From contig NC_056545.1 in NCBI RefSeq assembly GCF_910596095.1, forward strand, positions 25,505,067 through 25,569,066: a DNA stretch of 64,000 nucleotides, in the 5' to 3' direction. This DNA is from Thunnus maccoyii. Taxonomy: Eukaryota > Chordata > Actinopteri > Scombriformes > Scombridae. The notes below the pieces were generated by a model. That model was not told where the DNA came from and did no database searches. It saw nothing but the letters and a program-made list of their open reading frames with translations. Of this stretch, positions 13,901 to 25,845 are shown one piece after another. Position 1 is the first letter of the stretch; each line of letters starts with the position of its first letter. Both the position numbers and the translations under genes were made by a program.

Positions 13901-16900
13901 TTATCATTTGGAAGAAAATCCAACATCTAATCTGGATTCATGGTAATGCAGTGCCAATCACAAATCAGAAACTACGGTATGTTCCTGTAATAATGTCAAA
14001 TAACAATGAACAGTATTATTCAAAGTTGAGGGAATTAAATCAGTGACATTGTTTACAATAAAACAAAAGGAAAATAAATGTCATAACCTGAGGTGTATAA
14101 CATACAAACAAGGGCAGTCAGTGACAGTAAGAGACCTCATTTATACAGTCAAGAAATCAAAAATGGTGTAACAGAAGGTTTGGGGTAATGCTGTACTCCA
14201 CTGGAGCTGTAAGAAAAGAGAGAGTGAGCTGGGTCCTTAGGCGAGAGGTCTGCACATGGTTTTGTTTTGCAACATGCAATCATACCAGGAATAAGGGCAA
14301 CACAATGTCAGGAAAGATGGACGTCATTCCAAGGAAACATGTCTGAAAATGAAAAAGGCTGCAAGCCATCTTGACAACCACACATCAGGCCAGCACAAAC
14401 AGACAGCAGGGGGAGCTGTTCTGCGGCCCAGACTGGAATAAAGACTTGTGTGCAATGGTAACCTCTTATCTATAACTCCTGACCTCCAACCTAAACCCCC
14501 CATCCCCCTCCTGACACCACCCTTCCTCCTGCCAACAGCTCTTTCGTTGATACAGAACTGGAAAACACAGGCGCAGGAAATGTAAGAGAAAAACAATGAC
14601 ATCCAAACTGTTCCTGAAAACTATTTTCTCACAACTCATGCTATTCCTCAAAGGCAAAAAGATATTTATCTTTTTTAAAAAAGGTCCCAACTACCAACAA
14701 GTGTGTAGTAAAATACAGAACAATGTTGTGGATTAGCATTCTGCTCTGGTTTCCTTTAAATAAACTCCCTCCCTCCCTCTGAGTCTATACATAGGTCTCT
14801 ATAAAAGAAGGACACACCACTACTGTTGCCATGGGACACACGTTCCACAATGGCTTTGGCTTAGGTTAGACCAATCAAGTGGTGGCATGGTAAGCCTCTG
14901 TGTGAAGTGAACTGTGTGAGAGTGAGGGGTTGTTCAGCTCCAAACAGTGGGCTCATTGTCAGCATGCATGTGAATAATCACAGAGGATCATTGGCTTGAC
15001 TGTGGCCAAAAGATGATGAGGCATCTTCTTTCAAACACGAAAAATGCATGCAGACTAAAAAAAAAAAAAAAAAAAGATAAATGAATAATAGTGGAACATC
15101 ATTTTAAAACTGAAATACAGCAACTAGTGGTACGTTAGGCAACTGTTCCTGAAGTGAAAATCCACCGTAAAAAAAAAAAAAAAAAAGAAGAAGATTTCAC
15201 TTTGTGTTACACTTGTTAAAAACTTAGTTGATACTTATTTACAAGAGCGAGTTTCCACAAGACAAGATATCCACCACTGCTGTGACCTGTTGTCAAAAAA
15301 AAACAAGCAGGCCAAACACACCTGAATTTCCAACTGAACTCTCTGCAGTTGCATTGTGGGTAATGTAGGCACCAGGTTTTGAAAAGGAAGAAGAATGCGT
15401 GGAATAAAAAAAGACGATATGGCTCTGCTGGATTCATTTTTTTTAAAAACTGTGATTTGAGTCCTTGTTATGGGAGTGCAATGCTAAATAGTTTTTTAAT
15501 ATTATATTTTAGTTTGCATGTAATTATCTTCAACTGTTGCCTTTGATTGTATACTGAAGAATTATGAAGAACTTTATAGGACTGAAAAGTGCCATTAATA
15601 AAGAATATAATTATTATACATTTAGTGACCCTGTCTTTATACTGTGAACTGTTAACTACTGTTAGTTACCCAGAGGGCTTGTGGAAGAGATATAATGAAT
15701 TTTATTTTAAGGTGGATTTTCTCCTTAACAGTTGTCAACCTAAAAAAAAGCTTAAAAAGTTTTGAAACTGAACAGGATCAAACAACCAAATAGCAGACAC
15801 ACTAAAAAAAAAAAAAAAACACAGAGCGACACTAAAATGCACATCAGGCTCTACACAGACCCCTTATATTGTCACACTAAGACCAATTTCAGACGGAAAA
15901 TGGCACTGCTCCAACAAAACGCAAGGGGCTGCATTGCTGCGGTGAAGCTGTGAATCAGTGTGAATACACAGGAAGTTCATTTTGAAGGTTTACCGCACAA
16001 AGTTTCATAAAGAAACTGCACATCACTTTATGGTCCTTAGAAGCAAAATTTAACCAAGTAACTGGAAAGTTACCACGGAAGTAATACTTTTCTCCTCCGT
16101 CTCCACACTTGCATATCATAATCAGAAGAATTAGCACAGTGCTACAAGGTCCGTGCTACAAGATACTTGAAATGTGCACTTGCTTGTATTTGATTGGCTG
16201 GTTCATACCACCTTGCCCTGCTCAACGCTCACTGCGCTGGCCAGTTTAGTGGTGTCACTGAAATGAATAAGGAGGCTGCGTTTTTTTTGACACAGTGCTA
16301 CTGACAGTCTGACTGCGGCCTTGGTCAGATACATTAAACTAGGTGTTCCCTGCCCACATGTGAGCATAAATCATGCAGACAACAGTTTGACCCAACATCT
16401 GTATGTGCATCTGTCTTGTGTCAAAATTAAAAAAAAAATACAAGTGTGCATCTTAACTTGAGTCCTCTATATGAAATAACCCCTTTTGCTGTGATTATGG
16501 GGTGACGCCAGAGAAAAGAAGGTTGGGGAAGGATGTGGGGGTTAGTGGAGTCTGAACTGGCATTCCCAAAAAAGTGTGGTGATTTACCTGAGCCACCCCA
16601 GTGACAGTAATAGCTACACCCTCCGCTGTCTCTACATCCTCACACTTGGGCTGCAGGGTCATAATCTCAAGCGTTATCCTGTGAAGAATGTGGAAAAATA
16701 AAAAATAAAAATTGACATGTTCGGAGGGAAAGCAAATGAAGGGAAGGGCCAGAACACAAGGAAAAGAAACAGCACACAGTGAAACCATTCACCCAAGGAC
16801 TCCAGATCACTAACAACGGAGTAAAATGAGATGCTATCCAGAACTAAAACGGCTTTAGATTTAGATTTGTTTTAATTATCTCGAAATGCAGCTTTTTTCA

Positions 16901-19900
16901 ATGATGCAATTTGTTTTTTGGATTGGATTCCTAAAATCCTTTTTTTTTAGCCATTTCTGTAGCATTCATTTGGTTACCCCATTGCCAAAGGTGACTCAGA
17001 GTTTAGCTTTATGGCAAAGCTCAAATTAGTGACAGCTGAGCGTCTCTCTTCGACTGCAGAAAAAAAACCCCATGAAGATGAGAGAAACAAACACACAACG
17101 TTAGCTTGTTAGTTGAACCATTTTCCTGTGTCTTCCTTTGGTCTCGAGCACCAGCCACTTGCTTTTTTTTGGTCTTTTGAAATGAATTACCTGAGCCACC
17201 CCTGTCACATCCAAGGGAACACCCTCCGAGGTTTCGATATTCTCACAGCGACAGAGGATGGTCATAACCTCCAGAGACATTCTACGCAGGCAGGCAGGCA
17301 GACGGGAATAGCAAGAGGCAAAACAGTAAGTTGGACAACAGCTGTTAGGAATGTCAGTAACCAAGGTCAAGAGAGAAAAGGAATGAGGGACGGGGTAAAA
17401 GACACAACCTGACCTCCTGTTTTGCTGGTTTTAGCCTGCAAAGGCTGTTTCATGTATGATCTGCTGCTGGTGACACCTCTTACAAAACCAGAATGGTCAC
17501 AGCTACAATACAGCTTCCCTCGTCTATGTCTGTTAATAAATGTTTAAATAAACTGGGACAAAGAGCAAGATCCATACATGAAACGTCAAGTCAGTGTTGA
17601 CAGGATTCTTGATCCATGTGACGACATTTGCATGGAGATTACACAAAAATGTCTTCTACAAACAATCATTATCTGCCACTTCAATACCACTTAGGCATGA
17701 CTGTTTATGTTTCAGAGCTGATAAAACAGCCAGAACTGTTCTTTTACAATAAACACTGACTTGGCTTCACTGTTGTCGCAGTCAGCTTCAGAGTGGAAGA
17801 CATGGGAGGCTGATTGCAGCAATGCTTGGAGGAGGAGACTCTCTGGTTCGGGGCTCCACCTCCTCCTTCTACCCAGAAGAATTGGATCAATGACTCATAG
17901 GCCTGGACATTAACGTGATTGCTGCATCACAAGCGGGAAGCCACGCTGCACCCCCCTCCCTTGTTTTTATGACACTGTCTAGCGACTGGCTTGTGAGCAC
18001 AGGGCTTTTAGCTGAAGTGGTCACTACTCTGGAAAAAGAAGGAGCATCTCACCTATTCTCATTATCTAATAAAACATCTGAAATGTTGATCAAACTGCAG
18101 AATTTAAGTAAATGAGAGGGGATTCTTGGGACAGCCTGTCTCTTAACAGGGATAGGGTGGGAAAGACGTGTGATTTACATCGTTTTGTTGTCGAGGTCGG
18201 CCGTTAGATTTCCTAGCAACTAACAATGAAGAGCAGCACTTAATGGGAAATGGGTTAACTGAAGGAGACACGGCGGGGCTGAGACAGGGTGAGATCGACA
18301 CCGCACGAAGCAAAGCAGGTTAGCAAAGTAGAAACCAAGAGGCAGAAAAACACTGAATAACATATTCATTATAACCAGGAGCTCCAGAGGCAAAGGAGTA
18401 TTATCACAGGTTAGTTTGTTTTCATGGAATAACTACTCACTATCTTTTACAGGTGGTTTTGTAATAGAACAAATTTTTTTCCCCCAACAATTTCAATGAA
18501 ACAAATGCTGAAGCTGCTTTACTGACATTAAATTAACGACTTTGAACCAAGACCCACAACTTTGAGATTTTACAGGGACATATTATATGGCTACAAGCTT
18601 TAGAGTTTGCAGGTCCACAAAGTGTCTGTCAGTGTTTCAGCTGCAGGTTTTGTCTCTTGATGAAGGCTAGACTTGATTAAAAACAGGCTATTTTACTTTC
18701 TGGTTTCAAGCTCTGGCAGAGAGACAATCATAGAGAAACACAAATTCAATTTATTATCAAATGAATAAATATTCAATGAATGAATAATATAATGGTTAGG
18801 ATGGGAGAGGTCGACACCACAAGGTCAATGGTTGTTGTTTTGTATAGTTTTGTAAAACATTAGTTAACCTGACCTTGCCATTTTGTGCCATTTGTTTATC
18901 TTTCCAGTGTTATCACAGAAGCTGTATATCGGGTTTCATTTAAAAGCAGCGGACAGTGGTGAGCAGCTATGTTTACACATCTGGTAAACATTAGTTTTTA
19001 ATATTGATGCTATTTGCCTCAATTCACCATAAATAACTTGTTTATTCTTCACTGAAGTGAATAAGGGTAGGAAACATTTCAACATTTCTTCTTGTCTTAT
19101 TGAAAAATAACTTTGTCAGGGTATCTGCAGTTTCACAAGCCCAAGTTCAAACATTTGACATTTTTAAGGCTATCTGTATATGAAAGCTGAAAAAAGGGCA
19201 ATTCTAATTGAAGGGTAAGTCGGGCATTATTTCTTTTCAATTATTATTATTGATATTTTTGACAGAGACATGTAACCACCTGTGGTCTACATATTATAGA
19301 TATATACATACATACTATTATATTATATATTATTTACTATTTTTACTATTACACACTAACAAATACAAAGCAGATCTCCTAACATGAGGGACAGAAAAAG
19401 GCCCTAGAAACCTCGTATACTCATATAGATACAATAGTAAGCCATTCTGTCCAATAAACAGTCCATATTGTCCACCAAGGTATAGAAATCATTCTTCTAC
19501 ATTATCAGTCTACTCAGATAGATATTTTTCAACGACATTAATTATTCTACAACTGGTAACCTCGAAACCACAATCTCTTCTGAAAATGTGTTACAATAAT
19601 CCAAACAGACACACTGCAGGACTTTTGCTCAAATATATTCCTAACATTTTATTCAAAAAAGATACAATCTCCTTCCAATTATTTTTTTGCTTTTAGATGC
19701 ACAAGATTCCCCATGTCTTTACCACATTTCCAGCACGTGTCATTGTCTCTTAAAGATCCAGTGTGTAGAATTTAGTGGCATCTAGTGGAGTGGACTTGGC
19801 AGAAATGGAATATAATATTAAAATATCTATAGTATGACTTAATTACTGTGAAATAACATGATAATAACAATCATTTTTTGTTACCTTAGAATGAGCCCTT

Positions 19901-22900
19901 TATATCTACAGAGTGAGTGGGTCCTCTTCCACGGAGGCCGCCATGTTTCTACAGTAGCCCAGAATGGACAAACCAAACACTGGCTCTAGAGAGGGCCTTT
20001 GGGTTTTTGTTTTTTTTAGATTCTCCTACATGCTTGGAAGGGGAGAGGGAAGGGTATTCACTTGGTTACAATCTGCAACCTCACCGCTAAACGCCACTAA
20101 ATCCTACACAATGCACCTTTAATTTTGCCAATTTACATAATCTTATAAAACATTAGTTGAGATTGTGCTTCATGTGAATATGTATAACAAGAAGTTATAA
20201 AGTTCTTCTAAAATTATTTATTATTTTTCTTATTGTCAACAAATCCCGAGAAAAGATCAAACTCAAGAACACATTGGTCCGTTTCTCAGTACTTCCTGAC
20301 TTCTTTACCCTGTCTGTGGCACTCTGCCTCAGGCCCATTTGTTCCTATCCACAGATCTTGTAATATGTAATTCAATTTTTTATAGGCTCAGTAGTGGGGC
20401 AATGGGCAATGTAGTTTTTAGCAAACGTCAATCAGACAAAATTAAACAGTGCATCTGTGTTGAGCTATTTTCATCCGTGGATTACTACACACTCGGTGCC
20501 CCTCCTGAGTGTTTAAGCATCATGACATTGTATATGTGATAGACTCAAGATAAACAGTGTCCATGTTCATATCAGAAGGAACATATCAACTGGTGCAACT
20601 TAGTGAAATGTTTATAGGTTTTTGGACGACAACGGAGGCCTATGGCACAGAGGAATAAGCTTAATGTACATCAGACTTCAGACGAAACTTGTTAATAGGA
20701 TCAATTCATTGTTGGTTTATTCTTTTTACTGGATTTGTTGACAAATAGAAAACATATCACTAGACTTATCCTTTAATTATATCTGCTTTATAAATATGAG
20801 ATACAGCATTTTGCGTGTGCGACGTTGACACATGGTCTGAGGCTGATGCTTGAGAAAAGCTCATGGAGTGTCTGAAATAGAATAACATCATCCTTTGAGG
20901 GTCATAAATGTGCTCAAATGACAAATTGGTGAATAGATTTTTATATATCTTGTTCCACAAGTGAAACTTTTGGCTTGATGGCGGCATTAGAAGAAATGTC
21001 AGGAGATCTCCAAACACTGGAACTCATCCTCTGGGGGTGTTAGATATCTATACCAAATTTAATGACCATCTGACCACTAGTTGTTCAGATTCTCCCCATG
21101 GACCAAATTGATGGACAAAAATACCCTTGCACCCCCCAACCCTCAAGGGTTAAATAATCAGTTGCAAAGTAGGACTCTAATAAGTTCATAAAGAACATTT
21201 TTTCAAATCTGTGAGCAGCCCGTTGCGTGTACCTGCAGATACCCTGTTCTTAAAAGCTTCTTTACTGAGTTTGTCAGCTCTGTGCCACCTGACACTGAAT
21301 GGCCCTACAGGACATGTAAGCTGTTACTCTGGTTTGTGAGTAGTATGCAGCCTTGGAGCCAGAGCAGACATGTCTTACCTCTGGATGTCAGAGATGAGCC
21401 ACCAGGCCCAAGCCCAGCCTCCGACAACATATGTCTTCTGATCTGAGCCACAGCAGCCACCTTGACAACAACACAGATGACATGGACGTCACATGGATAC
21501 AGTCGTACAGATAATACACTACTCATACTGCCATCACAGTTAAATCAAAGCATGAGCTGTATTTACAAAGTATTTCATTAACAGTCACAATAAACAATAT
21601 TACCTCAAATGTGAGAAGCTTTCATTTAACCACAAACACTTACATGTTTTATTTTTTCTGCCACTATGGGCAGGTTTGTTCAATCAGGAGGAATATACTT
21701 AATAATAAAGTTTATTTATATATATATAGTAGATTCTGTTTTGAACCCAAACTAGTGCAGAAGTACTGAGAAGACAGTGACCTGGTTTTCATACTCTACA
21801 AGTGGTTTCTAAGGGCGGTGATCATGTGCTTTTCAGAAAGTCATAAAAACATGCGCCACTCCATCTTACGACCACAGTCCCCACAATGTTTGTTCATCTT
21901 GGAGAAAGTAGTGTCTCTCTGCTTTCCGGTACCACTTTTAAACCCTTGATTTGACGTTAGCTCTGCCACCGTAGCGTATCACCACTGCAGCACATTATTT
22001 ATTTGCCGAATCAAGCTGCCTGTGTGTTATCAATGTAAATGCTTTCACTCACTCTGATATCAATGCTCCTATTGACTTTAATCAGTCATGCTTTATCTGA
22101 CTGTGGTGTTTCATGTGATTCAATGCAAACCACCAATCCAACTATGTCCAAACACATTAATAAACTATAAACATAAATAAACTAAAGCAAAAATAACACC
22201 TGAAACAAACTCTTCTTTCTACACGATACGCACTCTTTACTCTCTATTCTTGTAGGGACATTGAACAGAAACATCTGATTTCTAAACTACATATGCTGTT
22301 AACTTTTCAACACAGCGCTGTAGCAATTGTAGTAACAATAGCTTTAAAACCAATGTGAGATATGATGAAAGTTAGGTTAAGCAACAGATACCAGTCCCAC
22401 TCACTGGCTTCTGTTTGATAGTTTAATCAGGAGTGTTTAGTGTGACATTCCCAGCTGTCACACGTTAACCGGCAGACAGAGGACGGGGAGGAGCTGGACT
22501 ATCTTTATGGACACTCTCTAAGTAACCAAGCATTGCAGCAGGACATATTAACCAACGTCTCACACACGCACACACACTCATTTAGATGATTTTTAACTTT
22601 TCCATCCACACGCTTATTATTGAAAACACTCTTTTTTTAAGAGTTATATTGTGATATTTCAAGTCTAATGTAGATATCTCACATCCTGACACAGTAGCCT
22701 GTTATGTTCCTCATTCCTCACATTAAACGGAAGGAAGCAGTAGCATTGTATTGTGCAAAGACGACAAAGGATGTGTAGTACTTGGAAAATACTCTCAACT
22801 CAAGTTTATGATGATGACCTTTTGAGCTAATCTGTCATGCTGACTTTTGAGTTTCCAGATTTACCTCACTCATGCCCCAAACTATGCAATAATCTGAAAA

Positions 22901-24940
22901 AAAATTAACATTTAAATATTTACTTTTTCCTAAATCAACTAATTGTCACTTTCTATTAATTTCCACCAGCAGAATGTACACCATGAAAGGTTTTTTCCGA
23001 CATTTTCTGTTATGACGATGATCTAAATCCTGTGGATTGGAAGTGTTGTTTTAATGAAAGAATGTGGGCGGGACAGACTTTTACTATTAAAATCCAGCTG
23101 ACTCCTGCCAAATGCCATTGCAAACTTAAGTGGTAACAGGCTGAAGACCTATAGAAATGCTTGGAACCGCACACCATTTTAGCCCCAGTCGCTCTAGTCT
23201 TCCCCAGGCATAACTGAGATTCCTGACTGCGTTCACTCCAAAGCGGAGGGGGGGGAGGTGCTCCATGGGAATGAATGAGAATTTACACAAGCTAAAAAAA
23301 TCCTGTCATCAACTTCAGTTTTCCTGATGAAGGATTTGGTTCTTGAAAAGTAACGCAAGCCTTTTCTCACAACATGCAGATATCGTTGCAATATTTCACA
23401 ACAGGCCAAAAAAAGGGTCATTCCACTTTGGCATCCAACCTCCTTAAAAATGCTGTACAGAGAGTACTTTCTTCAAACATGGTGGAATTAATCAATCTTG
23501 GAATCGAGATGTGTAGTTCCCGCCCACTCACCTCTGCACCATCTACGTTCCTCTATGTGGTGACTGACACACACCTCAAAGTTTGTTCACAATGGAAAAT
23601 CCCAAAGCTGTTTCTCTTTTTTTGTTCATCAAGAGCTGGTTAGACGGGAAACCACCCAATCAGATTCGGTTACAAATAGTGCTGGAAATCTTCTCTGCAT
23701 GCACTGCACACATTTATAAATTTAGGCAAGCTTTTAAAACAAAGGTAACGGTCTTTGATTCCTAAAAAAGTGGGGCCTGGAGGTCACCAGAGGTCCATCT
23801 GAGATTACGTGACAACGCAGCAACATGACAGACAGTTTTGATTTACCACAGACATTATTGACACAATTCACAGATTGAGTGTTGTGATCAGACATTTGAC
23901 TATCTGAAGGCTGCAAGATCAGAGAATTTTGAATACATGAAAATTTAACGGCCATCTCTCTGACACAAAAGTGGGCCCTAGCCTCTGAGTTTTTATAGGT
24001 GAGTCCCTTCGTGAAGATGAAACGCCTTGGGTCTTCTGTTTCAAGGGTATAAGAAGCACCGGCTGAGAGAGACACACACTGACTGTGTAATGCACCGCAA
24101 ACCTCACTGCAACCAGGAAGAGTGTATCAGCGTTGCGCCTGACTCTAATTTAATTCAACTGTATTCCTTCTGCAGCAGACAGCCGCCATGACCCACCACC
24201 ACTGTTCAAGGAAAGGAGACATAAAATACATAATATAAATATTAAATATATACCCATTATAAACATATATATATCTTACCTTCCCTACATCTCAATTCTT
24301 ACATTTAGCTCTATAATGGCTGTTTTACAATAATGAAGTGCACCTGTGAAAGCAGCTTCATGAACAAAAAATACACTTAGCTAAATAAAAACATATGTGG
24401 AACCAAAACCACAAAAAAAATTAAGGATAATACTTGAACACGCATTATAGTAACGATAAAACATATTTTAGGATATTGACGTTAAACAGAGAAAACAGTC
24501 ATATTTATTGTGAGAGCATAACTGTTTTTTTTTGGGGGGGGGGGGGGGGTTTGGGGGGGGATAACCGCATTAACGTCGTGTTGGATGTTGTGATTCATCT
24601 CAGTAAAAATCGACATATTGTATATTTTTTAGTTAAATGTATCGAGTTTGGGGAGGGGGGCGACCTGTTAACGGCTAACGTTAAAGTACATAAACACAAG
24701 CCTAGATGGTTTGTTGTAAAAAGAAATGATAGCTAACGTAAATACGTATGTGCTGTTTCACATAAAAAGAGTTAATTATACTTGGAATAAAGGTTAGCAG
24801 AGTGCTTCATTTTCTCTCGGGTCTGTCTCTGTGGGACTCTGGCAGCGGCCGTATCGTACATATTGTCCGCATACGTTAACGGTTAACTTACCTGAGACCA
24901 CCAAGGCCTCATTTGGTCCGACAGTGTGGCAGTTTCCCAT
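7978..24940 (-). CDS. flot2: Flotillin-2 (reggie-1), 11 coding exons with a duplicated exon 3
   Basis: Scaffold protein on the cytoplasmic face of cholesterol-rich microdomains, which forms hetero-oligomers with flotillin-1 in endocytosis, adhesion and signalling. CDS exons in transcript order: 24892-24940, 21379-21460, then 17191-17281 (3B) or 16588-16678 (3A), 12370-12493, 11544-11662, 11304-11417, 11056-11175, 10748-10962, 9956-10139, 9154-9303, 7978-8028. All phases agree, giving 1299 nt and 432 residues, close to the vertebrate length of 428. The N-terminus [18 protein letters not shown] has Gly2 for myristoylation and Cys4 for palmitoylation. The SPFH/PHB domain covers about the first 170 residues. 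The flotillin coiled coil follows, rich in Glu-Ala repeats ([20 protein letters not shown]). Exon 9 has an atypical donor (GTCTGT). The C-terminus reads [16 protein letters not shown], a few residues longer than the ends I recall. I cannot tell flot2a from flot2b. Confidence 0.96.
8545..8765 (+). repeat. Interspersed repeat, copy 1 (in flot2 last intron)
   Basis: The core (ccagcagacacacagcaa, then gtgtttgtgtccatctgatg, then ctccaccaactgctgaggga) recurs in diverged form near 55990-56150. I recognise it as a short family common in percomorph genomes, without being sure of its class. It lies in the intron between flot2 exons 10 and 11. Confidence 0.6.
13440..13890 (+). mobile_element. L2-type LINE 3' end, truncated
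   Basis: The plus strand decodes to the end of an L2-like ORF2, including [20 protein letters not shown] and [15 protein letters not shown] before a stop. The 3' UTR is the characteristic gtaaagcactttgaattcc stretch, ending in a short cttgccttgcc tail. The 5' part is missing, as is usual for LINE copies. It sits in the intron between flot2 exons 3A and 4, antisense to the gene. Confidence 0.8.
16588..16678 (-). CDS. flot2: flot2 alternative exon 3A (mutually exclusive with 3B)
   Basis: This 91-nt exon follows the acceptor CTTCACAG and ends CAG|GTAAAT. It encodes [18 protein letters not shown] followed by [13 protein letters not shown]. Length, phase and position in the protein match 3B exactly. 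The sequence is the type I recall for mammalian FLOT2. Open frame, good splice sites and amino-acid-level conservation argue that both copies are functional. Confidence 0.93.
17191..17281 (-). CDS. flot2: flot2 alternative exon 3B (mutually exclusive with 3A)
   Basis: This 91-nt exon encodes residues 44-74 of the SPFH domain, starting after the acceptor GCGTAG and ending at CAG|GTAATT. It completes the Arg codon split after exon 2 and reads [13 protein letters not shown], then [18 protein letters not shown]. Compared with 3A it is 18/31 identical and adds a second cysteine (CRC). It is the upstream member of the pair in transcript order, 512 nt from 3A. From memory this form is the one usually shown for zebrafish Flot2a. 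Confidence 0.9.
19750..20122. mobile_element. TTAA-flanked MITE, piggyBac-like
   Basis: The 373-bp element is bounded by TTAA at 19750-19753 and 20119-20122. Its ends are inverted copies: the left end reads ttaaagatccagtgtgtaga and the right end, reverse-complemented, ttaaaggtgcattgtgtagg, with similarity continuing through atttagtggc. There is no coding capacity. TTAA ends are the piggyBac signature. It lies in the flot2 intron between exons 2 and 3B. Confidence 0.75.
21015..21135. repeat. Short interspersed fish repeat
   Basis: The stretch with ctcatcctctgggggtgtta, ctataccaaatttaatgacc and catggaccaaattgatggac resembles a very common percomorph repeat, recognised from memory. Its borders are approximate. 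It lies in the flot2 intron between exons 2 and 3B. Confidence 0.45.
24534..24560 (+). repeat. G16-TTT-G8 homopurine tract in flot2 intron 1
   Basis: Sixteen consecutive G, three T, then eight G on the plus strand, about 330 nt inside flot2 intron 1. The plus strand is the template strand for flot2. Such a tract can form a G-quadruplex and its length is likely to be polymorphic. Confidence 0.9.
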
Positions 24941-25330
24941 TTTATCGACAGAAGAATCGACTATCCAACACTACTCGACGCCCACGAAACTATTTTTGCT
25001 TGTAAACAATGATTTTCCCCCCGTTTTTCTTCACTACTGACTGTCACTGATCGCCTGCACTACATCGGTGTGACTGTTCCACGCCCCTATCGATGTCTTC
25101 ATTTCAAAATGGAGAGCAGCACTTCCGCTCATGACTGTGAAAATAAAAGTCCTGCTAATGGTTGAAATGATTTTGTACATTTATTTTAGAAGTTCGCATC
25201 GCCCTACTTCCGTTCTGGTTTTGCAGTTACTTGGTTTCGCTGATCAGATCCCCCTCCCCTCTCTGCCCATAGCCTCTGCGGACCCTCCTCCACAGCAGCG
25301 GATGTGATATAATAATAATATAGGCGTGGT
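24941..25330 (-). promoter_or_regulatory. flot2: flot2 5' UTR and promoter region
   Basis: This is the sequence directly upstream of the flot2 ATG (24938-24940). It is more GC- and CpG-rich than its surroundings, as expected of a housekeeping promoter. No clear TATA box is placed at a useful distance and the start site cannot be fixed. Nothing coding was seen on the other strand, so a bidirectional promoter is not supported. Confidence 0.45.
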
Positions 25331-25559
25331 TGTTTAAATGTCCTCTCACGCGACAACCAGCGACAGACCAGCTTCATTTCCCTGAATGTGTGCGCGTGAC
25401 AGTGTTACCACCAAACCCGGTGTTTAGTGACATGATCGCATACCATTTATCTCCCTTGGTAGTATTAACGTGGTCACAGATTGCAGTCATAATACCTCTG
25501 CCAAAAGTGTCAGGGGCTGCAAGGACACGCCTCATGCAGCGGGAAGGCGTGTGCTATTG

Positions 25560-25845
25560 TAGTGCTTCTCAAAGTGGGGTCCGGGGAACCCCAGGGGTCC
25601 TTAAGGGGGTTCCAGAGGGTCCCCAGCAAAAGGGTAATAATTTATTTTCATCATCTTTAAGTAACACAGTGACGGACTGTATAACTATTTTGGTTGGGTT
25701 TCATACACTTTCTGTAATAAAATATCTAAAAGCAAAAATCTTATTAGATGGGAGACCCTGGGACAAAATCTTATCAAATGAGGGTCTATGGTCTAATTTG
25801 TGTCAGGTTAGGGGTCCTTGATGTGAAAAAGTTTGAGAACCGCTG
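25560..25845. mobile_element. hAT-type MITE with perfect 8-bp target duplication
   Basis: The 286-bp element has inverted ends: left tagtgcttctcaaagtgggg; right, reverse-complemented, cagcggttctcaaacttttt. It is flanked by identical 8-bp copies of tgctattg at 25552-25559 and 25846-25853. The ggggtcc motif inside both ends is typical of this fish hAT family. There is no coding capacity; open frames across it are incidental. Confidence 0.85.

Noticed and set aside
25330-25821. 163-codon open frame on the plus strand
   Set aside because: Its second half runs through the hAT MITE (25560-25845), and the sequence resembles no protein. It is a chance frame in repeat DNA.
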